DNA from: Pyrenochaeta sp. MPI-SDFR-AT-0127
Taxonomy: Eukaryota; Ascomycota; Dothideomycetes; Pleosporales; Cucurbitariaceae
Direction: 5' to 3'
DNA: 64,000 nucleotides
Assembly: GCA_020747015.1 (NCBI GenBank)
Contig: JAGTJM010000030.1
Location: 62,001-126,000, forward strand
Position numbers and translations under genes: made by a program. Under the pieces are notes generated by a model, which worked only from the letters and a program-made list of their open reading frames with translations, did not search any database and was not told the DNA's origin. Of this stretch, positions 25,935 through 35,203 are shown in pieces. The stretch's first letter is position 1. The number at the start of each line of letters is the position of its first letter.

Positions 25935-26299
25935 AGTGGAGATGATGTAGTCTCTCGGATTTCGGAGAATCCGTCTACATGACCCTGCTCGGGCTACGTT
26001 AGTGACGATCAGGATAATAGTTTCCGGGGCTTCGGAGAGAAGCTCTTTGAAGGTGGCGACTAGTCTGTGGGAAGAATGCTAGAGACTGCTGACAATGTAG
26101 TTATTTTCAGTCTTGGTCGTGCTTTATTAGTGTAAATGGCGGGAAATCGCGTCACAAACTTGCTTTAAAGAATGACTCAAGTTCACAAGGTGGCTGAAAG
26201 AACGACCCTTGAGATATTCCAGCCTCACTCCCGAATATTCTTCATCGTTTAATTTGTGAGTATGGCTGTAAATGTATTACAAGCAAGTACCCTGTCTAG
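25935..26299. other. Short convergent intergenic spacer
   Basis: Between the ends of the small gene and the kelch gene; I see only the expected 3' untranslated sequence and two related hairpin-like strings, ctcggatttcggag and ccggggcttcggag, near 25953 and 26022. Confidence 0.4.
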
Positions 26300-27647
26300 T
26301 TATTCGAACCGCACAATCCATCCGTCTCCTACCTTTTCTCCCTTGGCATCCACTCCACCCCAGAAGACCAGACTGCTGCCACTCTCCATGACATCTGCAC
26401 CAAAAAATGCACGTGGGCCAGGATGCATCTTGCCGTCTACTTCTTCCAACGCTTTGTCTGATGGGATCTGCACGATCGCCTCTGACCAGGAAAGATGGCC
26501 AGTATCGGCTCCGACTGCAGACCTTATAACATCTTTGATCTTTGCAGGCTTGATGGCTTCTTTCAGCGTGAATGATGCTTTTGCTTCGAGGTCGCTAGAG
26601 GTTATCTGTAAGACCCATGTATCACTCCACTGAGTGGTATCTTCGGCATCTTCTCGATGTTCTGGCTTTGGAATATTTGTAGTTAAAGCAGAGTCTTGCC
26701 GGACCCCAAAAAGGTAAACCAAGTAATTGCGGCCCCAGCCAGTGCTTATGGGCAACAAAGCTCCATCGTGCCTCGCGCGAGGACCTGGCGCCATTGGATT
26801 GGTAGGAAACGAGATTGACTCCCATGTATCCTCATTATTGGAAGAGGAAACCCCAAGGTGATGAAGTTGACCGCTGACCGAATCTGATCCAGAAATTAAC
26901 CATAACTGGCCATTAGCCAGGGTAGCATTTGATGTTGCGATGGGTGCAGTCGGAGGTTGTGCCCAAGACCTCGAAGCTATATCGAAAGTCCAGAGGTCTG
27001 ATGCGTGGGAGCCTGAAGCATCAATACCACCAAATAGTATGATATGCTCTTTTTCTGCAAATACTTGTGCGTTTTGACGCGGACCCGGCGCAGCACCATC
27101 GCTTGAAGGCCGTAATAAGTCCCAAGCTTTCCTCTCGGGGCTGAACAGCCACATCGAGGATTTCTCATCGATCAGCTTTTCATTTTCGTCACTACCGCCA
27201 TAAATGGCGATACTTCCATGAAAAGAGCAAGCCGCGTGGTTTGTTCTCGCAGCCGGCGTTTGCTTGCCTTGGAATGTCGGTAGCGCAGGGATCAAACTGT
27301 AGTCCACTTCCGGCTCACCAGAATGCTCGAGTGTAAAAGCATGAACGTCGTTGCTGGCAAGCACATTGGCGGCGGTACTGCCACCAAATATGTACGCCTT
27401 GTTGCCAATAACGGTCACTGTGTGGTTGGAGCGAGCCAGCGAGCGTCTGGAGAGGTCAGTGATGTCATGTCGAAGGAGGAACACCGTACCTCGACTGATC
27501 ATCCGAAGCTGTAGCGATCCGCGTGAAATGAACTTTCAAAGGCAGTGTAGGTTTTGAGACGAGGTATGCTGCATAGCCTGCCTGAGCACCATGTTCGATA
27601 ACTTCTGAAGCAATGTATGCCCCAGCGGCAATCTCTGCGGCTGCCAT
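26300..27647 (-). CDS. Kelch-repeat beta-propeller protein
   Basis: Exons 27647-27490 and 27446-26300, intron 43 nt (GTACGG...CTCCAG), 434 aa. Residues 1-53 precede the propeller and are not recognised. Kelch blades follow with the double-Gly turns visible as AYIFGG, IAIYGG, IILFGG, a WLISG variant, a degenerate YLFGV, and LVFWGG near the C-terminus, consistent with a six- or seven-bladed propeller. No second domain such as a BTB is present. Such stand-alone kelch proteins usually act as binding scaffolds; the partner is unknown. The start is the first ATG and gives an N-terminus rich in Ala (MAAAEIAAGAYIASEV). Confidence 0.85.
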
Positions 27648-28936
27648 GATGTTTCCAGGCGGTCAGTACTCGTATTGCGGCGGTAGATGGTTAGTAAAGA
27701 ATTTATTGAATGCACAATGATGGTTGAGGCTGCATGGCAACGCGCGTTAGGATGACGGGAGGACTGACCCACGTGAATGTATGGAAGGGTGACCTGACGC
27801 ATCATGACGTCAGAGGTGTCGCAAGCATAGTCTTATATTGAATACCAGGATCGTCGCAAGCATAGTCTTATATTGAATACCAGGATCATCTCATCTAGTA
27901 TTGTTCGGTGACTACCACCGAGAACAGCCTTGAAAGTGTTTCATATGGTGTGAACGGCTGTGATCTTTTCCTATCAAACACTCAAAGTACTTTTATCGAA
28001 TAATGGAAAGTACTGCCAATACAAATATCTTGTCTGCACGAAGAATTCCTAAGGGACTAGGTATATAGCATAATTTTTGCTTCATCTGCGTTATCTGGGT
28101 CCATATTCTGAGAATGACATCGATCTAAGCTTAGTCGGCGAAACCCACAATTAGCCACAATCGCAACTCCCTCTCAGTTTCTGCAAACAAATCTCAATCC
28201 CATGAAGGCCAACAAGTCGGTAGTACGCTGCTTCTGTTGCCAAAGTCTCATATCATACCATTGCTAATATCAATTCCGCCTGGGTTTGCTCCCTTGTTCG
28301 CTGATGACAGTCTTGGTTCAACAAATACACCTTGGAGACCAAATCTACCACTCTTCTCGATCAAGGTAGCCCTGCCTTGTGAAAGTATTGAATCGGTTTC
28401 GGCAATATCTATGCGCATCCCTTGTATGGCACAACTATGGTGTTGACCAAGTAACCCGCCCTGCGTCCTTTATGTAAGGTTTAGATCAGTTCCGTCTTCT
28501 CTCTGCTATTGTTGTCATTGCAATGCAATTCTCGACCTTGGATTAACTTTTGCTTGTGCGCTATACGTTCAACTGTACCATCTACCAGTGTTGCTTCTGA
28601 CACAGGTGTACTTGTTGCTCATTGATGCGATGTTTCGATATTGAGAATCGAATCTCTTATGTGCTGAGTTGATTGCGAAGTAAGGCTGGGACTATAATGG
28701 ATGATTAAAAGAGAAATTTTGATCTTTAATGAGGATGTAAGATTGAGTCCAGGTCTTGTGTTTATGTATCGGCTGTTCTAGGGCTCAGATACAATCCTGT
28801 CAGATATTGCATTAACATCATCAGCGGGCGAGCGCTAACTGGCTCTTGGAACAACGATGGTGTTGCAACCCGCCGTGGTATAATTGAATCGGCTTAACCA
28901 TTTCGCGTGCGCAATCGATTACAATAATATGTGATG
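27648..28936. other. Intergenic region with a 35-bp tandem repeat
   Basis: Besides the tandem repeat at 27818-27887, nothing is recognised. A plus-strand frame at 28237-28446 is isolated and unsupported. Confidence 0.5.
27818..27887 (+). repeat. Perfect tandem duplication of 35 bp
   Basis: The unit beginning gtcgcaagcatagtc occurs twice head to tail without a mismatch (27818-27852 and 27853-27887). It lies 170 bases upstream of the kelch start and so could be in its promoter. Absence of mismatches suggests a recent duplication. Confidence 0.95.
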
Positions 28937-30364
28937 TCAAAGCCACTCCGGTAGATCACTTCCTAGCGGCTTTGGCATGTGATCCCAACCTACTTTCACT
29001 TGCTCGATGCTCGCTGCATGTCTTACAGCCTTCAACTCCCCAAATCGTGTTTCTTTCGTTTCTAAGTATTTACTGACATCCTCTGGTCTCTTGAAGTCTT
29101 TCCTCGTGAAACCACTTTTACCTTCATACTGACCCAACGACCGGAGATATTTCATCACGCCAGCCAACGATACTTGGACCTGATACACCCCATTCCCAGT
29201 GGCTCGCTGATATAGTGCTGCCATGATGCCAGTGGCGAGGAAGTAACCGGCGCCGTGATCGAACGCTTGACATGGTAACACACGCGCGGGCTCATTAGCG
29301 CCGTAACGTTCAGCGTCTGCAACGTTAATTCCCGAGCACGTTTGCACGAGGGAATCGAAGCCACGGTTCTGAGACCAAGGACCATCTGGGCCATAAGCGT
29401 TCAGGCTTGCGATTATCAAATTAGGGTTGACTTTCAGGAGTTCCTCTCCTGACAGCCCGTAGGCAGCAAGACTGCCGGGGCGATAACTTTGGATAAAGAC
29501 ATCCGCTGTGCGCAGAAGCTCGAGGAGCTTGGCTTTGTCTTCAGGTCGGTGAATATCAAGCTGAACAGTACGTTTTCCTCTAGAAAGGTCGATGTCGAGG
29601 TCTGGAAGATCAGGTAGTGTGGGTGACGTTATCCAGATCACGTCCGCACCATGCGCTGCAAGCGTCTTTCCCGCAACTGGTGCAGCTATGACCCGACTCA
29701 TTTCGACCACACGAATGCCCTTGAGACACTTGTCGTCTGTCGTCGAAGGATGTGATGGTATGTAAGGCATCGACGTTGCGATTCGTTTTAGTAAAATAGG
29801 AAAGTCGGCGACCGCTCCGGATTGTGGTAGCGTATCCCAAGCATTGAACGTCCGTAATGCAGCAATGACCGCTCCATGGTTGAATGCCGCACTCTCCAGC
29901 TCAACAGACTTCCACTGAAGCATTTTCGTCGCCACATCTTCTCTGGACGCTTGCTTGGTCAAGCCCAGTATCTTCAATGCACTCTCGCGATGATTCGGAA
30001 ACGCGTCGTGCATTCTTACGTACCCGTCGGCAGTCTTGTGAAGACCCCCAATAGTCCCCCATGACGACGGAGCAGGTTTGCCATTGAGAACGTACAGTCG
30101 CTCAGATTTGAACTCAATGCTGGCATGCTCGGCTGGCACGGTGACTCTTGGCATGGAGGCATCGTGACGGACAGACCAGAAAAGCGCAGCTGTTAGAGCA
30201 GAAAGGGCAACGCTAGATTGAGCTAAATGATCGACTTTGAAGGAGGACGGGTAGCATTCCGCATCCACGGGAAGATGGAGAGCACTCAATGCTTCTGCCG
30301 GGAGGTTGAGCGACCTCCAAATGTAGGCGGCGGAGTCAAAGGGCGAGAAGGATGACCGATTCAT
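28937..30364 (-). CDS. CoA-transferase family III (CaiB/BaiF) enzyme
   Basis: One exon, 475 aa. The C-terminal half is the family III fold: GIRVVEMSRVIAAPVAGKTLA, the DLSRGKRTV block, ADVFIQSYRPG, and GPWSQNRGFDSLVQTCSG. Asp369 in QAFDHGAGYFLATG aligns with the catalytic aspartate that forms the acyl-anhydride intermediate in this family. Family members move CoA between carboxylic acids or racemise 2-methylacyl-CoA; the substrate here is unknown. The N-terminal 200 residues form a second, more divergent half typical of fungal two-part members. It is divergently arranged with the cytochrome P450 gene, 545 bp apart. The ATG begins a clean frame with no better alternative. Confidence 0.9.
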   Translation of the reverse strand: MNRSSFSPFDSAAYIWRSLNLPAEALSALHLPVDAECYPSSFKVDHLAQSSVALSALTAALFWSVRHDASMPRVTVPAEHASIEFKSERLYVLNGKPAPSSWGTIGGLHKTADGYVRMHDAFPNHRESALKILGLTKQASREDVATKMLQWKSVELESAAFNHGAVIAALRTFNAWDTLPQSGAVADFPILLKRIATSMPYIPSHPSTTDDKCLKGIRVVEMSRVIAAPVAGKTLAAHGADVIWITSPTLPDLPDLDIDLSRGKRTVQLDIHRPEDKAKLLELLRTADVFIQSYRPGSLAAYGLSGEELLKVNPNLIIASLNAYGPDGPWSQNRGFDSLVQTCSGINVADAERYGANEPARVLPCQAFDHGAGYFLATGIMAALYQRATGNGVYQVQVSLAGVMKYLRSLGQYEGKSGFTRKDFKRPEDVSKYLETKETRFGELKAVRHAASIEQVKVGWDHMPKPLGSDLPEWL

Positions 30365-30909
30365 TGAGATTGACTGAAGGAAGACTGAACTTAAGCTATT
30401 TGCTTAGAACAAAAGCATCACTACAGTGAAATGTGGGCTGGAATTATTTTGAGAACCTGAAACTGTCCTCAATGACACATTGGAAGCAAATGTTGCCGAA
30501 GTAAAGTCGGACAAACGGAGCATGAACATTCAGCGATATCCTGCACGACGGCGAAGGCTTTTCCGAGTACGAGAAGTTGGAGGAACCGGTGATTGCCGTG
30601 GCGCTATTATGTAAGCCAGATGCCTGTCAACGTCGTCGCAAACTACCCAATGATCCATATCTGATTGCAAGCATTCGATCTGTACCCGGTCGGAATGACG
30701 TTCCGATGACTATACTCAGGCCTCCAGTCTTTTGTCAGACTCCCTGCGTGCGCAATGGTGGCACAAAGGGGGTCGGTATATCACGCCATAAATCGGTAGA
30801 CCGAGAGCCCGATGATCGATATCCCGGGTTGGCGAGCTACGAGCGCAAAGATATATAAAGTCAGCCTTGAAAAATGGAGCCAAACCATAGAACATTGAGC
30901 ACCTTCATC
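30365..30909. promoter_or_regulatory. Divergent promoter region of CoA-transferase and P450 genes
   Basis: 545 bases separate the two start codons. A TATATAAA box at 30852-30859 serves the P450 side. On the left, CT-type and purine tracts precede the CoA-transferase start. A frame at 30577-30858 here has no support as a gene. Confidence 0.55.
30852..30859 (+). promoter_or_regulatory. TATA box of the P450 gene
   Basis: TATATAAA ends 50 nt before the P450 ATG at 30910, implying a leader of about 25 nt. Confidence 0.6.
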
Positions 30910-32539
30910 ATGTCACATATCGTGAACATCCTCGCATTTAGTAGCCTCGTTGGTGCTATTCTAGTGAGTTGCGCAGCCCTTCTCGAGGAATTTTCTTTTC
31001 AGAAGAATGTGTAAAGCGAGACTACTGACTAATTGAAGGTGATTGGTAAACTCTTTTACAATGTTTACTTCCATCCTCTCCGTCACTACCCTGGCCCAAA
31101 GCTATGGGTAGCTACACGCCTAGCATGGGCACACGCCATGCAGTCTGGAGTCTATCACCACAGACTGCATGAACTCCACGCCGTATATGGACCAGTCGTT
31201 CGAATTGCACCGGACGAGCTATCATATATCAATGCCGAAGCTTGGAAAGACATCTACGGCAATCGCAACATCCCCAAGAACCGTATCTGGGCGGGCCAAG
31301 AAGAGGAACATCATCCAATCAGTATCGTGAGCATTGACGAGGCAACGCATTTGCGAAATCGAAGAGCATTGACCGGCGCATTCACAGAGCATGCAATTGC
31401 TGAGCATGCTCCTGTACTAGAGGGCCTCGTTAGTCTCATGATACAAAAGTTCAGAGACGCGGCAGCACACGGTCAAGATCGAGCAGTAGTGGATATTGTC
31501 GATTGGTTGAACTTCCTCACGTTTGACATCTCCGGGGCTCTTTCCTTTGGTGAATCCTTCCACAGTGTTGCGAATGGGGTTGCACATCCTTGGGTAGAGA
31601 TTAGTTGTAGCTTTGGCAAGGGCATCGCACTTCTGGCGTCCATCAATTTTTTCCGACCGCTAAACAAAGCTTTGAAGCTCGCAATGCCCAAGAAGATTAT
31701 GGAGAAGATGGAGTATCACAAAGGCCTTGCACACGAGAAATTTCTGCAACGACTTTCAATGGAGAGCAAAACGAAAGCACAGGACTATGTTGGCTCAATC
31801 ATGACCTACAATGAAGAGAAGGGCGAAGTCAAGATTCCGAAAGAAGAAATCGAGGCAAACATGACATTGCTGATTTTTGCTGGGAGTGAGACATCAAGTA
31901 CTGCCATGGCGGCAGTTTTCAGCGAGCTTCTCCAAAACCGGGTAGCCATGGAAAAGGTGCAAGCAGAGCTGCGGTCTACATTCGAAAGTGAAGATCAAAT
32001 CACGATTGCAAGCACCGCCAAGCTAGAGTACTTGACTGCCGTCATCCAAGAAGGTCTCAGGATGGGTCCACCGGCAGCAGTCGGCCTGCCTCGAGTCGTT
32101 CCACAATGTGGAGAGTTTATATCAGGCAAACATGTGCCGGCTGGCGTATGTCCCGAGCCCTTGCATAACCTTTCTTCTTGTATGTACTAACGCCTTGCAG
32201 ACATTTGTTGCAGTGAACCAGTATCCGGCCTTTCGCTCCGCTTCGAACTTTACACAACCAGACTCATTCGTTCCTGAACGCTTCCTGGCCAACTCTCCTT
32301 TTCCTTCGGATCGAGTGGATGTATTCGAGCCGTTCCTGCTTGGGCGACACAAATGCATAGGGCAGAAGCTGGCATGGGCGGTCATGCGTCTTACGTTGGC
32401 GAATATCCTCTTCACATTTGATTTGACTGCTGTTGAGGAAGTAGGGGATTTTGGCCAGCAGAAGACGTATATTTTCTGGGAGAAGCGGCCTTTGAAAGTG
32501 AAGCTTCAGCTATACGAGCATGAGAGAAGCAGCCAGTAG
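30910..32539 (+). CDS. Cytochrome P450 monooxygenase (CYP65/isotrichodermin hydroxylase-like)
   Basis: Exons 30910-30963, 31039-32145 and 32201-32539; introns of 75 nt (GTGAGT...TTGAAG) and 55 nt (GTATGT...TTGCAG with a perfect tactaac branch site); 499 aa. A short N-terminal membrane anchor is split by intron 1, followed by the FHPLRHYPGPK hinge. The I-helix oxygen-binding motif AGSET starts at about residue 299, the ExxR pair is Glu356/Arg359, FVPERF follows, and the haem Cys is Cys439 in FLLGRHKCIGQ. In this loop His stands where most P450s have Arg. It is an ER haem-thiolate oxidase. The closest group I can suggest is the secondary-metabolism family that includes isotrichodermin C-15 hydroxylase; substrate unknown. 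The CoA-transferase gene is its divergent neighbour. Confidence 0.92.
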
Positions 32540-33214
32540 ACCGTATCACTGGAATGTCACCGGTCCATGGAGGGCTAGGTCTGTCAAACACTGTGTCATG
32601 CGTGCCATTGTGGCCCAAGGTAGCAAGGGAGTAAGAGTATTACGTGAAGTCAAGTCGCGAGGTAGAGAGAAACACACCAGACTGGGCCGCGATTCATGAC
32701 CGCTGGGTGGAAATGGTCCCAAATCAGATGGAATGAAACAGATCGATCGAATGCGGAGTTTCACCTCACCGCTGGGGTTGGTCATGCCACTCGTTGCCAC
32801 AACAGCAAATCGGTGTTCGCTCTTCAGTAGCCGTGCGGGCTCGTTATTACTATTAGTACAATAATCATCACACTGCGCCAGAAAGTTGAGAGATATTCTC
32901 GAAGGTCCCTTGTGTCATTGGGGTGGGTGCTGGGGCGAGCCGAAAACACCATGAGCGGATGGCACTTGCGATATTCCGTTCTCCGGTGACTTGCTTCGGG
33001 AGCGTCCCTACAGGATCATATCCTAGAAAAAACATGGCTATTGGCCTGAAACGTCAATGGGTAGATGCGGAGAAGGCGCCTGCGTTTGTGATTCCACGGG
33101 GGGGCAAAGCATCCGAAATGGCACCAAAAGGAATTAGATCAAACGCTCAACAGCTCCTCTGGTCGACTGCTGCTCGTGTAATACCGCGACAGTTCTGTGC
33201 GGGTGCATCCGCCC

Positions 33215-33453
33215 ACCATCAGCTTGAAGGCAAACGAGGCAACCACATTTGTCTTGGCAATGGGTTGCGGGCGCCCGCACTATGCACGCTGCCTCCACGT
33301 CAGCACCCAAACAAAGGCCGGCGCCGGTTCCATGTTGCTGGAGGGGGGCATTTGCCTGAATGCGGTTGCCTCGACAGTCACGGCGTAGGCCATGGAATTA
33401 GTGGGCGCTGAGGCCTTGTCTCTGAGCCTCAATCTTTGCGTGCTCCGTGCGCC
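33215..33453 (+). repeat. Dispersed repeat, copy 2
   Basis: Same-strand partner of 2007-2255. At the mismatched sites this copy keeps C or G where the other has T or A, so it looks closer to the ancestral sequence. One 63-codon frame (33197-33388) stays open through most of it, but the first copy does not keep that frame because of a 2-nt indel (cccaacaagg against cccaaacaaagg). Confidence 0.8.
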
Positions 33454-34507
33454 GGCGGCCGACCATGGATGCAGCCACACCCATGGCTATAGATACAGAC
33501 AGGAGACAAAGATCTGCATGGCTTGTTGTCGAACGCAGTCCGTGGGTAGTCAACGTATGTTCTCATCAACTCCTATCCAATAGTCACGCCAAGTCTAGCA
33601 TAGAGCAAGTAACGCGAAATTGATCTTTGTCAGATCAGTCAAAAGTACTCCAAACGTTTTAGGAGCAGATCAATCAGTAACACGATCAACGGGTTTCGCG
33701 TATGCCTCTGTTTTCCTTGCCATGTCTTCGCTCGCAATGGTGAAACTGCTATGGATGTGGGAATTTCTCCAGCACCCAAGCCAGAGTCGCGACATGTGTC
33801 AATTTGACTCGACTCTTACAATGACATTCAAATCGCGAGCATTTGCGTTAGGTTCAGCCCTTGATTTGGGAAAATCTGCAATTCTGCATGAGCCCTCGAC
33901 ACGGCCGGGGCATCCCTGGGCGAGTTCGTCACGCTAAACCATTTGCTACTGAGCAGCAGCGCTCAGCTCTACCGCCCAGCGCGTGGTCGCCATGGGTCTA
34001 TGTTGGATGCCAGCGCGAGTCGAGGCACAAAAGTGTGTCAAAACAACTGCGAAGGGCACGTCCAGGTTTCAGCGTGCGGCCCGAGCGTTAATTGTAGCTT
34101 TACCTTCTCCCCGTACATGTCAGGTAGTAATATAATTTCGACACTAACTACCTCTATTTGCCCATCCATGCTCTCCCAACCTTGAGACCATGCTCTCCCA
34201 TCTTCTACCAGGTGTTCATCGATCCCGTAATACAAACATTAACGCCCTGCATGTCTCAATTAGTCAATAGCTGTATTATACACATTGACTTTCGTCGCCA
34301 CGTTCAGAAAAACACAGTATTGTTCAGCATGCTCATCCATTACCTTGGCCGATGCTGCTTGCATCCAGCGTACTACATACGAAGCATGTTCACACATCGA
34401 TCTAGATAGATCGCCGCTAGCTTGCGCAGCACGTCTCGTATCACTGCAATGGCTGAGGGTAGGCAAGCAGTGCGCTCTGAACGTTTCCAAGGACGTACTC
34501 TAAGACG

Positions 34508-34515
34508 TATAAATA
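34508..34515 (+). promoter_or_regulatory. Possible TATA box
   Basis: TATAAATA followed by about 400 bases of CT-rich sequence leading to the small frame at 34931; the long distance means an untranslated leader or an unspotted intron. Confidence 0.4.
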
Positions 34516-34930
34516 TCCCAAGCGGCTCACACCACCAAACCCTCATCGCCGTTCAACTTGACTTGGCTCACCCGAGCTACTTCATGCTTCCGAGTCATCA
34601 TCATAGCATCGCCCATTGTTCACGTTTCTTCAGCGTAACTCCTACCCACGAGTCCTTATAACAGCACTACCGTGTAAGTGAGCGGATTTTCCTTGCGTCT
34701 TGTACATTACTGGAATAGCTCCGCGCAATTCGCTTTTTCACATCAATGTCTTGAGGCCTCACTGCCGGTTTCATTGCTTGAGCTTATGTTGATCCTAGTT
34801 CCACTCTACATCGTCCCTTCCTTAACGAAGTTTGTGATCATCGCGACGACCAACACCAAGCCCACCTCAACCGACCCTCATACAAGACACTCTTCAAAGT
34901 CAACAACATCTCTGTTGTCTTGTGACCATC

Positions 34931-35203
34931 ATGCCAACTGTGCATGCCCAAGGTGGTGCTCACTCAGATTCCACGCTTCAGGGAACCAATACCCGTCTCA
35001 CACAGAACGCACTAGCTGTTCACGAGAGCACATACGACCGTCTCTACCACCTCTGCCAGACCATTACGAGAGCTGTCGATGTCCGACAAGCCGGCCTGGA
35101 GCTGGATATCGATCTACCGCTGCATCGTTACATAAATGACCCGTCGCAACTAGATGAATGGATCAAGCAGCACTCCGCTAATGCACACCGGAGTCGATCC
35201 TAG
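34931..35203 (+). CDS. Small hypothetical protein (90 aa)
   Basis: An uninterrupted 90-codon frame that opens ATG CCA ACT after a CT-rich leader with ttgtgaccatc just ahead. Third positions are strongly biased to C and G, unlike surrounding non-coding sequence, which is the main argument for a real gene. The protein is hydrophilic, predicted mainly helical in the middle (YDRLYHLCQTITRAVD), with no signal peptide or membrane segment. I do not recognise a family. It stands alone in a gene-poor stretch and could be a terminal exon of something larger. Confidence 0.4.
   Translation: MPTVHAQGGAHSDSTLQGTNTRLTQNALAVHESTYDRLYHLCQTITRAVDVRQAGLELDIDLPLHRYINDPSQLDEWIKQHSANAHRSRS

Larger units (their letters stand above)
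32540..34930. other. Gene-poor region with dispersed repeat copy 2
   Basis: Contains the repeat copy at 33215-33453 and a TATA box at 34508. I find no recognisable gene. A frame at 32923-33411 runs through the repeat and is not credible. Confidence 0.5.
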
